A program made the position numbers and the translations under genes. The notes below the pieces were generated by a model. It saw nothing but the letters and a program-made list of their open reading frames with translations. It searched no databases and was not told the DNA's origin. Below are positions 44,555 to 55,350 of a stretch of 64,000 nt of DNA, one piece after another. Numbering within the stretch: the stretch's first letter is position 1; every line of letters begins with the position of its first letter. Location of the stretch: positions 8,070,001 to 8,134,000 of the forward strand of contig NC_065570.1 of the NCBI RefSeq assembly GCF_937616625.2, read 5' to 3'. This DNA comes from Mercurialis annua. Lineage: Eukaryota > Streptophyta > Magnoliopsida > Malpighiales > Euphorbiaceae.

Positions 44555-47500
44555 TCAAATTGATGGTGGATGGTCAGAAAGCATCAATTTGCCAACAAGA
44601 AACTGATGTCGATGACGTGAGAGAGCCTTAGTAAAAATGTCTGCAGTTTGAAGATCAGTGGTAATATGTGGTAGAGAAATAACATGATTATCATAAGCGT
44701 CTCGAATAGAGTGACAATCCACTTCAATATGCTTGGTACGCTCATGAAATACTGGATTAGCAGCAATTTGTATTGCACTAGTGTTATCGGCATGTAGAGG
44801 AGTATGATCAATTTGCGGAAATCCAAGTTCACCCAACAGTCCTCGAATCCAAACTATTTCAGAACAGGCAGAGGACATAGCCCGATATTCAGACTCAGTG
44901 GATGACTTAGACACACGATCTTGTTTCTTACTTTTCCAAGAAATAAGAGAGTTACCAAGAAACATGCACCAACCAGTAATTGAACGTCGAGTGTCAGAAC
45001 AGCCAGCCCAATCAGCATCACTATATGCACATAAACGAATGGGAGAATTCACAGGGAAGAAAAGACCTCGGCCAATAGTACCTTGCAAATATCGAATAAT
45101 ACGACGTACAGCAGATAAGTGTAGATGCGTTGGTGCTTGCATAAACTGACTTACTTGCTGTACAGCATATGAAATATCAGGCCGAGTGATAGTCAGATAA
45201 TTCAGGCTCCCCACCAGTTGTCTATACATAGAAGGATCGGAAATAAAATCACCTTCCTGACGACAGTATTTAACGTTTACTTCCATAGGAGTATCAACAG
45301 AACGACCATCTTGAAGACCGGCCAAAGAAATTAATTCTTGAGTGTATTTATGTTGATGTAAGAAAGTACCAGTTGATGTAGAATGCACTTGTAGACCCAA
45401 AAAATACTGTAGACGACCTAAATCCTTCATATGAAAAGATTTTTGAAGATGCTCTTGCAGTTTGAAAATCAAGTCAAGATCGTCCCCTGTAATAACAATA
45501 TCATCGACGTATACCAAAAGTAAAACGATTCCTTTGGCCGTGTTGCAAAGAAACAATGAGGAATCATACTGGCTCTGAGCAAAGGAGAACTTCAGAAGTG
45601 TGTTGCGAAATTTTTCAAACCAAGCACGAGGTGCTTGTTTCAAACCATACAATGAGCGTTTGAGCTTACAAACATCAGAAGATGGTGTAGAAAATAACCC
45701 TTGCGGAGGAGTCATATAAATCTCTTCTTTAAGATCACCATGCAGAAAAGCATTTTTAACATCCATTTGTTTTAAGGACCAACCCTTAGAGGCAGCAATA
45801 GCTAGAACAAGTCGTACCGTTGTCATTTTTGCTACAGGAGCAAATGTTTCATCATAATCCACCCCATACTCTTGTCGATTACCGAGTGCCACCAATCTCG
45901 CTTTGTATCGGTCAAGTGAGCCATCAGATCTTAGCTTAATAGAATATACCCATTTACAACCGATGGGCTTAACATCAATAGGACAAGAAACAATATCCCA
46001 AGTATGATTTTCTTGAAGAGCTTGAAGTTCTTCTTGCATGGCCTTTATCCAACATGCTTGTTTTGTTGCTTGAGAATAACAAGTAGGAACTATAGTATCT
46101 GCTAAAACAGCTGAGTAACCATACCTATCAGGAGGACGAATGGTACGTAAAGATCTTCGAGTTGCCGTTGGAGTAGACACTGGAACAGGATCAGGAAGGA
46201 TTTGTGATGAGGGGGGCTGTCGTTGATGGTAGACAAGACCTGGCTTAAAACACTCAATTACTGAAGGAGTGTCATCAAAGCTTGGAAGGTGAACATCATC
46301 AGAAAAAGGTACATGTTGCTGATAATAGTACTGGTGCTCAAAGAAAATCACATTTCTGGAAGTACGCATACGATTAGCATCAACGTCAAAACATAGATAT
46401 CCTTTTTGGGTAAGACTATAACCCATAAAGACACACTTTACTGATTGAGCATTAAGTTTGTGGCGTTCGTGTGACGGCAAGTGAACAAAACAAACACATC
46501 CAAATGTGTGCAGTCTGTGATAATCGGGATGTACACCAAACAGGCGATAGTAAGGAGAATCAAGTTCCAGTTGTTGAGAAGGTAGTCGATTAATCAAATA
46601 TACTGCAACGGATAAAGCTTCCACCCAAAATTTAGGCGGAACTGAAGACTCCAAAAGTAAAGTTCGAACTGTATCCAACAAATGACGATTCTTGCGTTCA
46701 GCCATCCCGTTCTGCTGAGGAGTATAAGGACATGATCGTTGAGAGATGATACCTTTTTGCTGTAAAAAGGCTTGAAAATCTCGTGACATGTATTCACCTC
46801 CATTATCAGACCGCAGAACCTTAATACTAGCGGAAAATTGAGTCTCAACATAAGCCAAAAATGTTTGAAAAATAGCGAACACCTCATCTTTGGTATGTAG
46901 AAAATAAATCCATGTGAAACGGCTATAATCATCGATAAACGTCACAAAATATTTGTACTGCGCATGTGAAATAACAGGAGTAATGCCCCAAACATCAGAA
47001 TGTATTATCTCAAAACATTTATTTGCACGACTTCCATGGGTAGGAAATGGTAAAATCTTACTTTTACCCAATTTGCAAGTAGAACAATCAAAAGGCACTT
47101 GGTGAGCACACTTATCTTTACCAAGAAAACCACGCTTCATTAAGTTTGACAAAATTGCATTGTTTGGATGGCCCAGCCGTTTATGCCAACTTTCAGCCTT
47201 ATTTTCAACAACGAAAGAAGCTAAAGAGAACTCTTTAGGAACAGTAAATTGTAGCGGAAACAATCTGCCAACTTTAGGCCCCCTCGCGATCACCTTCCCC
47301 GATATCTGATCATGCACAAGACAACCATTACGAGAGAAGTGTACGTCACAGTTATTATCCACAATTTGGCCAACCGAGATGAGATTAGTAGACAATCCAG
47401 GAGAAACAAATACATGACGAAAAGAAGGTCCAATATCACCAACGGATGTAATCGGAAGATTACTTCCATTAGCAATCTGAATATTTTGAGAGCCAGTATA

Positions 47501-48556
47501 TTTTCGTAGATTGTACAAAAAATCAGCTGAACCAGTCATATGATTAGAGGCTCCAGAATCGACAAACCAAGAAGAAGGAACAGGCTTACCTTCACTTTTG
47601 AGCCCAAGAGCAGAAAAAGCAGTGATAATCATTTGTTGTACCATTTCTGGAGTAAGTGTTGAGTGATTATTGCTAGTGGTAGTAGGTGAAGGATCTGAAG
47701 TGGTTGCGTGAAAGGCTTGAGCTTGCCGATTTTGTGGGCGTGTAGGGCATTCCTTGATGATATGTCCATTCTGCTTACAATAATTGCAAAACTTCTTAGT
47801 ACAATTGCGGGCAATATGCCCAAACTCCTTGCAATTGTAACATTGCGTTGGCGTTTTTCCTCGGTTCCTTCCTTGAGCAGCATAAGCAACATTCACAACA
47901 TCATATGTTTCTTTGGAACCACCTATAATAGCTTGCGTAGCCATTCTTTGCTCTTCTCGCAATAACTCACCAAAGCATGCATCCAATGAAGGAACTGGAT
48001 TCCTATTCAATAAGCTAGCCCGGGCAACCTCAAATTCTGGTCGTAATTTCATCAAAAATTGATCTCTCCTACTATCTTCATGAACTTCTTGAAGACCGAT
48101 TAATGCCTCCTTTGGTGCTTTAGAATAGATAATACCAGAATATTCGCTCCACAAATTAAGAAATCCAGAATAATATTGCTCGATAGATAGATTGCCTTGA
48201 TTGTAGTTACTAATCTCAAATTCAAGTTGAAAGCGGCGTGCCGTATTATCTTGATGATATACGCGCTTCAGATAATTCCACATATCTTGAGCTGTTTCAT
48301 AGGAGCGTAAATTGTTCACCATATGACTTTCAACCGATGCTAAAATCCAAGAGATGATCCGAGCATCTTTTGCCTCCCATTGATTCAGTTCATTCGAATC
48401 TTTAGGAGCAAAAGACGACCCATCAATATGACTCCAAAGTTCTTTTCCTTTTACAAACATTCTGAATTGAAATTCCCATGCGGCATAGTTCTTTCCTGTA
48501 AATCTGATAGCCAAATGCTCACCAGATGTTCTTCCAAAATTATTTTCGGTAGACAT
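44555..48556 (-). CDS. Copia gag-pol polyprotein, 1333 aa, intact
   Basis: One open frame encodes all domains in copia order. Gag is at about 1-235. Two CCHC zinc knuckles follow (CYNCKEFGHIARNC, then CNYCKQNGHIIKEC). The aspartic protease active site is WFVDSGASNHMTG (Asp about 333). The integrase has an HHCC finger beginning WHKRLGHPNN and the core motifs HSDVWG, LRSDNGGEY and YTPQQNGMAERKNR. The reverse transcriptase has WIKAMQEEL, QMDVKNAFLHGDL and the catalytic LLVYVDDIVITG. The RNase H region has KSSTESEYRAMS and LHADNTSAIQIA. I start at the ATG at 48556; the frame is open a little further upstream but without ATG. Protease cleavage of the single polyprotein is the family norm. The short LTRs suggest an Ale- or Ivana-like lineage; uncertain. 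Confidence 0.95.
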   Translation of the reverse strand: MSTENNFGRTSGEHLAIRFTGKNYAAWEFQFRMFVKGKELWSHIDGSSFAPKDSNELNQWEAKDARIISWILASVESHMVNNLRSYETAQDMWNYLKRVYHQDNTARRFQLEFEISNYNQGNLSIEQYYSGFLNLWSEYSGIIYSKAPKEALIGLQEVHEDSRRDQFLMKLRPEFEVARASLLNRNPVPSLDACFGELLREEQRMATQAIIGGSKETYDVVNVAYAAQGRNRGKTPTQCYNCKEFGHIARNCTKKFCNYCKQNGHIIKECPTRPQNRQAQAFHATTSDPSPTTTSNNHSTLTPEMVQQMIITAFSALGLKSEGKPVPSSWFVDSGASNHMTGSADFLYNLRKYTGSQNIQIANGSNLPITSVGDIGPSFRHVFVSPGLSTNLISVGQIVDNNCDVHFSRNGCLVHDQISGKVIARGPKVGRLFPLQFTVPKEFSLASFVVENKAESWHKRLGHPNNAILSNLMKRGFLGKDKCAHQVPFDCSTCKLGKSKILPFPTHGSRANKCFEIIHSDVWGITPVISHAQYKYFVTFIDDYSRFTWIYFLHTKDEVFAIFQTFLAYVETQFSASIKVLRSDNGGEYMSRDFQAFLQQKGIISQRSCPYTPQQNGMAERKNRHLLDTVRTLLLESSVPPKFWVEALSVAVYLINRLPSQQLELDSPYYRLFGVHPDYHRLHTFGCVCFVHLPSHERHKLNAQSVKCVFMGYSLTQKGYLCFDVDANRMRTSRNVIFFEHQYYYQQHVPFSDDVHLPSFDDTPSVIECFKPGLVYHQRQPPSSQILPDPVPVSTPTATRRSLRTIRPPDRYGYSAVLADTIVPTCYSQATKQACWIKAMQEELQALQENHTWDIVSCPIDVKPIGCKWVYSIKLRSDGSLDRYKARLVALGNRQEYGVDYDETFAPVAKMTTVRLVLAIAASKGWSLKQMDVKNAFLHGDLKEEIYMTPPQGLFSTPSSDVCKLKRSLYGLKQAPRAWFEKFRNTLLKFSFAQSQYDSSLFLCNTAKGIVLLLVYVDDIVITGDDLDLIFKLQEHLQKSFHMKDLGRLQYFLGLQVHSTSTGTFLHQHKYTQELISLAGLQDGRSVDTPMEVNVKYCRQEGDFISDPSMYRQLVGSLNYLTITRPDISYAVQQVSQFMQAPTHLHLSAVRRIIRYLQGTIGRGLFFPVNSPIRLCAYSDADWAGCSDTRRSITGWCMFLGNSLISWKSKKQDRVSKSSTESEYRAMSSACSEIVWIRGLLGELGFPQIDHTPLHADNTSAIQIAANPVFHERTKHIEVDCHSIRDAYDNHVISLPHITTDLQTADIFTKALSRHRHQFLVGKLMLSDHPPSI

Positions 48557-48730
48557 TCTCAAAAAAAATGAGAAACTTAAATCAAAAATGTTGATTCAAA
48601 GATTAATCAACCTAAAAGAAACAAATTCAGGAGAAACCGAAAATCTCAAAACAAAGATGTTGATTAAAAATAATCAACCCAAAAATCTATAACGAAAAAC
48701 TAAAATCAAAGCTACTAATTTTAAGAAGTA

Positions 48731-48743
48731 GGCTCTGATACCA
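48731..48743 (-). other. Copia primer binding site
   Basis: On the minus strand this reads TGGTATCAGAGCC, complementary to initiator tRNA-Met, and starts directly at the 5' LTR end. Confidence 0.9.
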
Positions 48744-48993
48744 TAACAAAGTTTGTGTGATTGAATTGAATGAATTGTCCATTTCATCAAGTGTAGAGCT
48801 ATTTATATACAAGTATTGGAGTAATGACCAAGTATAAGACTTGGAGTAGAGGCCAAGTATAAGACTTGGAGTAGTGGCCAAGTATAAGACTTGGAGTAGT
48901 GGCAAAGTAAATATCTACACTAATAATTACAAGATCTATACTAATAATTACAATTTATAACACACTAATTAGATATTATATTTATCCTTGATA
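48744..48993 (-). repeat. 5' LTR of the copia element
   Basis: Three tandem 25-bp units (48828-48902) lie upstream, in element sense, of a TATATAAAT box (48801-48809). They therefore sit in U3 where enhancers are expected. Confidence 0.93.
48801..48809 (-). promoter_or_regulatory. Likely TATA box of the copia 5' LTR
   Basis: TATATAAAT on the minus strand, about 55 bp before the LTR end, downstream of the 25-bp repeats. Confidence 0.6.
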
Positions 48994-48998
48994 AGTTT

Positions 48999-50553
48999 AT
49001 CTTTTATTTTATTAAATATTTTATTTTACTTAAAAAATTATATATATATATATATTTTTTTATGAATAAATTATATATATATATATATAATTGTTGTAAT
49101 ATTAATATCAATTGTTAAAATTATGGTACCATTTGCTTTAACCGGTTCGTATATAATATATTTGATGAGATATTCATTTGACAACACCTAATTTCCGTAC
49201 AGTTACACTTATTTTAATATTGTGTATATAAGCAAAATCTAGTCGCTTACCTGACACAGTATTATAGATTCTATAAAAGCAAATTTGATGTAGACAAACA
49301 AATTCTTGACTTTTGTATATAAATCGACCCCAACCCATTGACAATATTGGTGTGAACAAATTTGAATGATATAATTGAACAGGTCATGTTCAAGAATTGA
49401 AAGGAACAAAACTAATATCGTATGCTTTGTTCTTACAAATAACAACAAAACCTTTGTCTCATTTTATTATATAGAAAGGGACAGAATAATAATTATTATT
49501 TTTGATAGTCATGTTACGCAAGAAATTAATTTAGTATAGTCATGTTATAAAATAATCCGTTTCTAGTAGTCACAGAAATATATTTATGTTGAATTTAGTA
49601 ATTTGAACCGAATTTTGATCAAAAGAGCACCAGAAGACAGTCATTATAATCTATTTTCAATTAAATTAATTTAAATTATTATGAAGATTAAGATATTTAA
49701 ATACAAATAATAAAATAATTATTTCTAAATTTACCACTCATATATAAGGATTAAATATAATAGAAAATTTAACTGTTTATAGAGAACAAACTCGAATAAA
49801 AATTAATTTAATAAAGCTCAACCTCTTATTTAGATAAATATTTAAAACATATATGAGTTAAATAAATAAAAAAATTATAAAAACTCTTGGATCCTAAACT
49901 TTAAATTAGCCCATTTGAAACATCTTTTCACCCATGTAAATAATATTATATATATCGTAAATTGATTCTAGCATAAATTGTTAAAAGTATGGAAAATTTA
50001 AGGGTTAAACATGTTATTGCTAGAATAATAAAGGCACATGAAAAAGTTATAAACAGAAAAAATTATTTTATATATTAATATTTTTGACTGATGTAATAAA
50101 TATATTTTATAATATTTTGATCCGCCAATTTTATAATTTATAATAATTACATTCAATCCTTAATTAAATTATCATTAAAATTTATTTTTATATTGATGAT
50201 TTAATGAATGAGTATTATATCGATTAACTTTTTATTTAAGTTTAGAAAGAGTTATTTATATATGCCCGAAAATAAATTGAAATTGGTGATTGGATATATT
50301 TGTTAGTATAAATTAAAAAATAATTGACAAATCTGATTATTATGAATTATGCTTAAAAATATATTCATTATTTTGGTTAAAATATAGATATAGAAATGAT
50401 ACTCTCTTCAAAATGTTAAAGTTACCTAATATTTACAAAAAAAATTCAACCGATTTTTTTAGTCAAAACCCACCACAAATTTAGTGATTAATTTTTGAGA
50501 AAATATTTCACAAAATAAATATGTCACAAATGAGACAGACCACCTGATAATCA
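48999..50553. other. AT-rich spacer with (AT)n tracts, no gene recognised
   Basis: (AT)n tracts at about 49036-49090. Two overlapping minus-strand frames of 60-70 codons at 49174-49448 show no family motif. A plausible splice donor (CAG|GTAAGC) lies between them, so a decayed gene is possible but unsupported. Confidence 0.4.
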
Positions 50554-50561
50554 CTAAGTGG

Positions 50562-51331
50562 TAGGGGTGTAAATGAACCGAGCCGAGCCGAGATTTGCAG
50601 TGTTCATGTTCGGCTCGTTTAACAAACAAGGTGTTCATGTTCGGTTCATGTTCAGTCGAGCTTTGAACGGAGTGTTCATGTTCGGTTCATTTAGATTTTA
50701 TAGTGTTCATGTTCGGTTCATGTTCAGCTCGTGTTCGTTCGTTTAGCCGCTAAACGAACAAGTTCGCGAACGAGCTCACGAACAAGTTCGATAAGTACTA
50801 AACGAGCTCGTTCACGAACGAGCTCGCGAGCGAGCTCGATAAGTACTAAACGAGCTCGTTCGCGAGCCCACTCGTTTAGCGGATAAACAAACGAACACGA
50901 GCTGTTAAACGAACAAACACGAATATGAGCTGAATAAATTAAAAACAATATAATCGAGCTCGTTCACGAATATGAGATAACTAAATTAGAAACATAATTA
51001 TATAAATTAATATAAATATGAATTAGTTCGCGAACACCTAATCGAGATTCTAAACGAGCTTGTTCGTGAACTATATACGAGCTCGTTCATGAACTTGTTC
51101 ACGAACTCTTAATCGAGCTCGTTCACGAGCTTGTTCACGAACTCTTATTCGAGCTGTTCGTGAACGCAAACGAGCCGAACACCACTATGTTCATGTTCGG
51201 CTCGTTTATATTAACGAACATAAAATCAAGCTCGAGCTCGGTTCATTTAAAATACGAACGAACATGAACCGAGCTCTTATCGAGCCGAACACCGAGCTGC
51301 TCGCGAACGGCTCGGTTCGTTTACACCCCTA
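50562..51331. mobile_element. hAT-like non-autonomous element built of GTTCGGCTCG/CGAGCTCGTTC repeats (770 bp)
   Basis: Termini TAGGGGTGTAAATGAACCGA and the inverse ending GTTTACACCCCTA form TIRs. 8-bp flanks CTAAGTGG (50554-50561) and CTAAATGG (51332-51339) match at 7 of 8; 8-bp duplications and T/CAGGGGTG-type ends fit hAT elements. The inside is a dense array of GTTCATGTTCGGCTCG, CGAGCTCGTTCACGAAC and variants in both orientations. It is non-coding; a 74-aa frame here is only the repeat translated. Confidence 0.8.
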
Positions 51332-51385
51332 CTAAATGGTACGTGAGAAGCAACAATTCATGCGGCCATGAACACATAAAAATAA

Positions 51386-52675
51386 GGCCAAACGCATATT
51401 TGGGTCTCTGCATTTGTCGTCTTTTTTAATTTGGGTCCCTGCACTCAAAAACATCCATAATAAATTTCTGCACTATCAAAAATGACCATAATAAGTCCCT
51501 CCGTCTTATTCTGTTAGAGAGTGAGTCACAAACGCTTTTCTTTGAGACTGGTGATATTTATGCTATACAATTTTGCCAATTGGATCCTTACAATATAATT
51601 ATTTGCTAATTGGGTTCTTACACTATAAATTTTAATTAAAAATTTTATTATTCAAAATTTATCAAATAAGAATCTTATTAATTAAATTAAATTAAAATAT
51701 AATATAATTTTTAATATACACATTAAATAAATAAAAACATATAAAAAAACACTTTCATTTTACTCTCATTAAAAAACCCTACACTTTCATTGCCGTCTCA
51801 AGCAAACCCACCGTCACGAGCAAATCCATCGCCCCCAGCTTTGTCTGTCGGCTCTACCATCATCTCCAGCGTTGTTTACCGGCTCCAACATCATCGTTAG
51901 CGTCGCTTTCCTCCTTTACCATATTATGTCGCAAAAAGGTGACGGCTCCGATGAATAACAGTGGCCGCACAACGGGGGCAACGGGGGCAGAGTGTAGGGA
52001 TGGGTTAATTTTAGGAAAGTTAGGATTATTGTTTTTTTTTAGCCATAAAAGTATTTTATATGTAAATAATAGATTTGAGTTCTTTTTTTTATATCTAATA
52101 AAAATAGGGTTGTCTTCTCGAAACTAATAAAAATTAGGTTTTGAGGAATGTTTTTAAATATATTTAATATTTTTTATAAAATTAAAAATTAATTATATAT
52201 TTGAAAATATTTAATTTAATTTAATTAATTAAAAAATTTAAAATAATTAAGATTTTAAATTATATTTTAAAAAAATTGTTAATAGTCGGAGACAATTTTA
52301 ATATTAAAAATGCTAAATATTACAAATAAAATTAAATAAGAAATTATTAATATTATTTGATGACAGAAGGACTCAATTTAAATATTTTTTAGTGTAGGGG
52401 CTCAATTTCCAAAACAATTATAGTGCGGGGACGCAATTTGGATATTTTTTTTAGTGTAGGGACTCAATTTAAAAAATAATGACAGTGCAGGGACTCAATT
52501 ACACATTTTGCATCTGTTAGTTTTTAACGTCATCTACGTTCCGTTTACTCGCTTACCGATAGGGACTTGAATTAGATATTTTGGATAGTGCAAGGATTTA
52601 CTATGGATGTTTTTGAGTGCAGGGACCCAATTTAAAAAAGACGACAAGTGCAAGGATCCAAATATGCGTTTGGCC
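51386..52675. mobile_element. Mutator-like non-autonomous foldback element (1290 bp)
   Basis: The left end GGCCAAACGCATATTTGGGT matches the complement of the right end GATCCAAATATGCGTTTGGCC. Pairing continues through the CCCTGCACTCAAAAACATCC segment. The target duplication TAAAAATAA (51377-51385 and 52676-52684) is a perfect 9 bp. The interior includes a C-rich stretch at 51780-51920 (CCGTCACGAGCAAATCCATC) and several TGCAGGGACTCAATT repeats at 52370-52500. No transposase frame. Confidence 0.88.
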
Positions 52676-52684
52676 TAAAAATAA

Positions 52685-53091
52685 TAAAATTTAATTTTTC
52701 TGTCCATGTAATTAAAAAGACTGGCAAACATTTCGGAAAAAAAAAGTATAAATTACGATTTATTTATTTTATATTTTTATTGTAATTTTTTTTATGAATG
52801 TAAATATAATTATTAATGAAGCATTAGTATAAGTTTTAAATTTATATAAACTCTCCTGAAATTTAATTTACATAAACTAAATTATATATGAATGTCTTTT
52901 ATAGATAGACACCATAGTACAATTAATTTATGAATGCAAAAACAAATTCTCATATACATATATTGATATATAGCTGTCTGTTTGAGTAGAGTTGTGAACT
53001 GGGGAAATGTGAGTGTTCAAATAAGTTGGCTTACGCGGTAATGTATTATGACGATGAGCTGGTTTACACATATAAACAAACAGAGTGTTTA
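52685..53091. other. Spacer, nothing recognised
   Basis: AT-rich; no gene or element boundary seen. Confidence 0.4.
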
Positions 53092-53262
53092 TCCCACACA
53101 ACGGATATGCCACGTTATTTTTACAACAAATCAATAATCATTTACGTTAGGTAATTTTTATTTATTATTTATTTTTTTATTATTAAACATTTGCACATGA
53201 CTAACGCCTCATTGCTTTATTGCACGAATGACGTGCTGAAATCGTTGCGTTGTATAATTATT
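53092..53262. repeat. Diverged foldback element, copy B
   Basis: Arms ACACAACGGATATGCCACGT...TTTACAACAAATCAAT and, from the right, the complement of ...CTTTATTGCACGAATGACGTG. Same architecture as 43318-43470. Approximate limits. Confidence 0.4.
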
Positions 53263-53499
53263 CAAACATTAATATTACTGGAATATTTCGAACTCAGAAC
53301 TAAAGTTAACGTTAATCATAATATAGCAAAACCTTATTGGATCCTTCAACATAAATGTGGATGCATGGATGGTTATCCTGCAGCACTACAGCTTAATATC
53401 AATCATTTATTTATATTATTTATTTCATATTTATACTCCATATAATAGATAAATGGAACTGTTGTAACATTGATACCGATTATTGAATTTTTGGTATCA

Positions 53500-53930
53500 A
53501 TTGTCGTGACCAGTTCATGACTCCGGATTGGTATGCGCAGCGGAATCGAAATCATTCTGTAGGTATTTAACAATGGATTTGATCAACAAACAATAATATA
53601 GCAAAATAAATAAATAACACAAGAGATTTACGTGGTTCTGCATTGAAGCGTACAAAAGAATCAAGCCATCCACTAATCATCAAAAGGAGTACAAAATTGG
53701 TGAAAAATCACGAAAGAGAGAACATCTATAGTAAATATGCCCTTAAAAAAAACCCACAAAATGTTTCTCTCTCTACAAGAAATAACTCAAAAGGCTAATA
53801 ATTAACTTATATTTCTCACATCACACACACCACCTTTCCTCTTATTACTTATGTGGTGCTGATGTGTGAATAATGACACATCAGTGCCACGTAGGCGGCA
53901 CATCAGTAAGATTGCATAATTGGATATTAT
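53500..53930. other. Possible LTR-retroelement remnant
   Basis: GCGCAGCGGAATCG and ACACAAGAGATTTACGTGGTTC resemble sequence common near LTR ends of plant copia elements. There are no second LTR, primer site or coding frame. At 53855-53910 an inverted GCTGATGTGTG/CACATCAG pair is visible. Weakly supported. Confidence 0.3.
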
Positions 53931-54099
53931 TGAATCGGAATCTGCGTTTCATTATAAAGAAAATTAAAAAATTTGGAATTTTATGAAATTTTCTTTAAGT
54001 CTTTTTAGTCATTTAGCCTAAAATATATATGTATATATATTTAAAGTTTAAAATTAATAAAATTAAAATATAAGCGTTAAACAATTATCAATTAAAATT

Positions 54100-54425
54100 G
54101 ACTTAATTGCGTAAAAAATTACAAACTTTAGCGTGTTTTGCAAATTTAACATAAACTTTCAATTTTGGCAAATTAATACACAAACTTTTGATTTTTGGCA
54201 ATTTTAACACCGATCAATTTTTCGTAAAAAAAATGATGATGCGTACACCGGAATAACCACTATTCCGGCGTCCACATCAGCATTTTTCTCTATTTTTTTG
54301 AAGGAAAATTGATCGGTGCTAAAATTGTAAAAAATCAAAAATTTGTATATTAATTTGCCAAAATTGAAAGTTTATGTTAAATTTACAAAACACGCTAAAA
54401 TTTATGATTTTTACGCCATTAAGCC
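54100..54425. mobile_element. Mutator-like foldback MITE (326 bp, perfect 9-bp TSD)
   Basis: The left arm GACTTAATTGCGTAAAAAAT pairs with the right arm GGCTTAATGGCGTAAAAATC (minus strand) for about 130 bp. The centre holds CCGGAATAACCACTATTCCGG. The target duplication ATTAAAATT is perfect (54091-54099 and 54426-54434). Confidence 0.9.
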
Positions 54426-54434
54426 ATTAAAATT

Positions 54435-55106
54435 TGTGGTTAAGCTTCTCCAACAACCATTCCTCAATTCGAATGATGAAAGAAGAAAATAATTGATAAA
54501 ACTGAAATTATCCACAACCTAATTCCATAATAATTTTTGGGCATGCACATGAGAAAAGTGAACACTTATAGCATACATTTCCTTTACAATTCTGATTAAA
54601 TATTTCTCTGACGTTACTCTATTCTAGAAACCAAAAACAAGTCGTTTGCATACTTTTTTGACTTTCACAGTCAAATTTTCAAAATTGAAACTTACACCCC
54701 AAGAAACATTTGTCTATATATCTCTGCCATCCCTCTCCATTCTCATATGTATATATATCCTCTGCCTAATTTATACCATATTATATGCAGCAGTGTAAAC
54801 CATCAAACAAATTATTCAGTATTAATACACCAACCCACACAGATACTTATTTAGTCTTAAGTGTAAATAATAAGGATATGTTATTAAGTGCTAAAAGCAA
54901 TACTATTATTGGAGATTTATCTAAAAACTTAAACTTTTAGATGGATTAATTATTTAATTGAATAATTGAGATAGTATTTGAGTTTCAGTATACAGAGGTC
55001 GATCCCTGATAATCCTCATTGAGTTTATACTTTATAAATTAAACTCAACTCCCATCCGCATAAGAAAATATGATAAAGATAATACGTTGATTGGATCTTC
55101 ATGTTT
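54435..55106. other. Spacer, nothing recognised
   Basis: AT-rich intergenic DNA with no visible gene. Confidence 0.4.
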
Positions 55107-55120
55107 CATCATTTAAATTG

Positions 55121-55231
55121 TTTTTTTGATAATTTGGGGAGGGGAGAGCGCTTGTGGGAGGAATTGAACTCACGACCTAGCAGTTTTTCTGCTTAGCGCT
55201 TATACTATTTGAGCTAAAACTCATTGGTTTC
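55121..55231 (-). mobile_element. tRNA-derived SINE with perfect 14-bp TSD
   Basis: On the minus strand the 5' part has a Pol III A box (TAGCTCAAATAGTATA, 55201-55216) and a B box (GAGTTCAATTCC, 55160-55171), spaced as in a tRNA. A short body (CACAAGCGCTCTCCCCTCCC) and a short A-tail (T7 at 55121-55127 on plus) follow. CATCATTTAAATTG flanks both sides exactly (55107-55120 and 55232-55245), the hallmark of LINE-mediated insertion. It has no coding capacity. Confidence 0.85.
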
Positions 55232-55257
55232 CATCATTTAAATTGGTAAAATGAATT

Positions 55258-55350
55258 TATCTGCTCAAGCGCTAAGCAGCAAACTGATAGGTCATGCGTG
55301 CGATTCCTTCCACAAGAACTCTCTTTCCCAAATTATTAAAAAAAAACTTT
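55258..55350 (+). mobile_element. Second SINE copy, opposite orientation, lacking the A box
   Basis: GCGCTAAGCAGCAAACTGAT, then a B-box-like GCGTGCGATTCCTTCC, CACAAGAACTCTCTTTCCCA, and an A-tail match the SINE body at 55121-55231 inverted. The 5' end is truncated or deleted, so it is older. Confidence 0.65.

Larger units (their letters stand above)
44273..48993 (-). mobile_element. Intact Ty1/copia LTR retrotransposon
   Basis: LTRs at 44273-44547 (275 bp, 3' LTR) and 48744-48993 (250 bp, 5' LTR) enclose one uninterrupted gag-pol frame on the minus strand. The target duplication AGTTT is perfect (44268-44272 and 48994-48998). A tRNA-iMet primer site abuts the 5' LTR, and a polypurine tract (TTGAGGGGGGA on the minus strand, at about 44548-44558) abuts the 3' LTR. 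The LTRs differ by one 25-bp repeat copy and about one substitution, so the insertion is recent and may be autonomous. Confidence 0.96.

Noticed and set aside
44584..48571. Several 60-112 codon frames overlapping the copia polyprotein
   Set aside because: Alternative-frame or antisense shadows of the intact gag-pol.
50724..50948. 74-codon frame with RERARLVLIELVREL repeats
   Set aside because: Direct translation of the CGAGCTCGTTC repeats in the hAT-like element.
55121..55231. Functional tRNA gene
   Set aside because: A and B boxes are present but there is no foldable acceptor stem or anticodon arm, and the A-tail and 14-bp duplication show a SINE.
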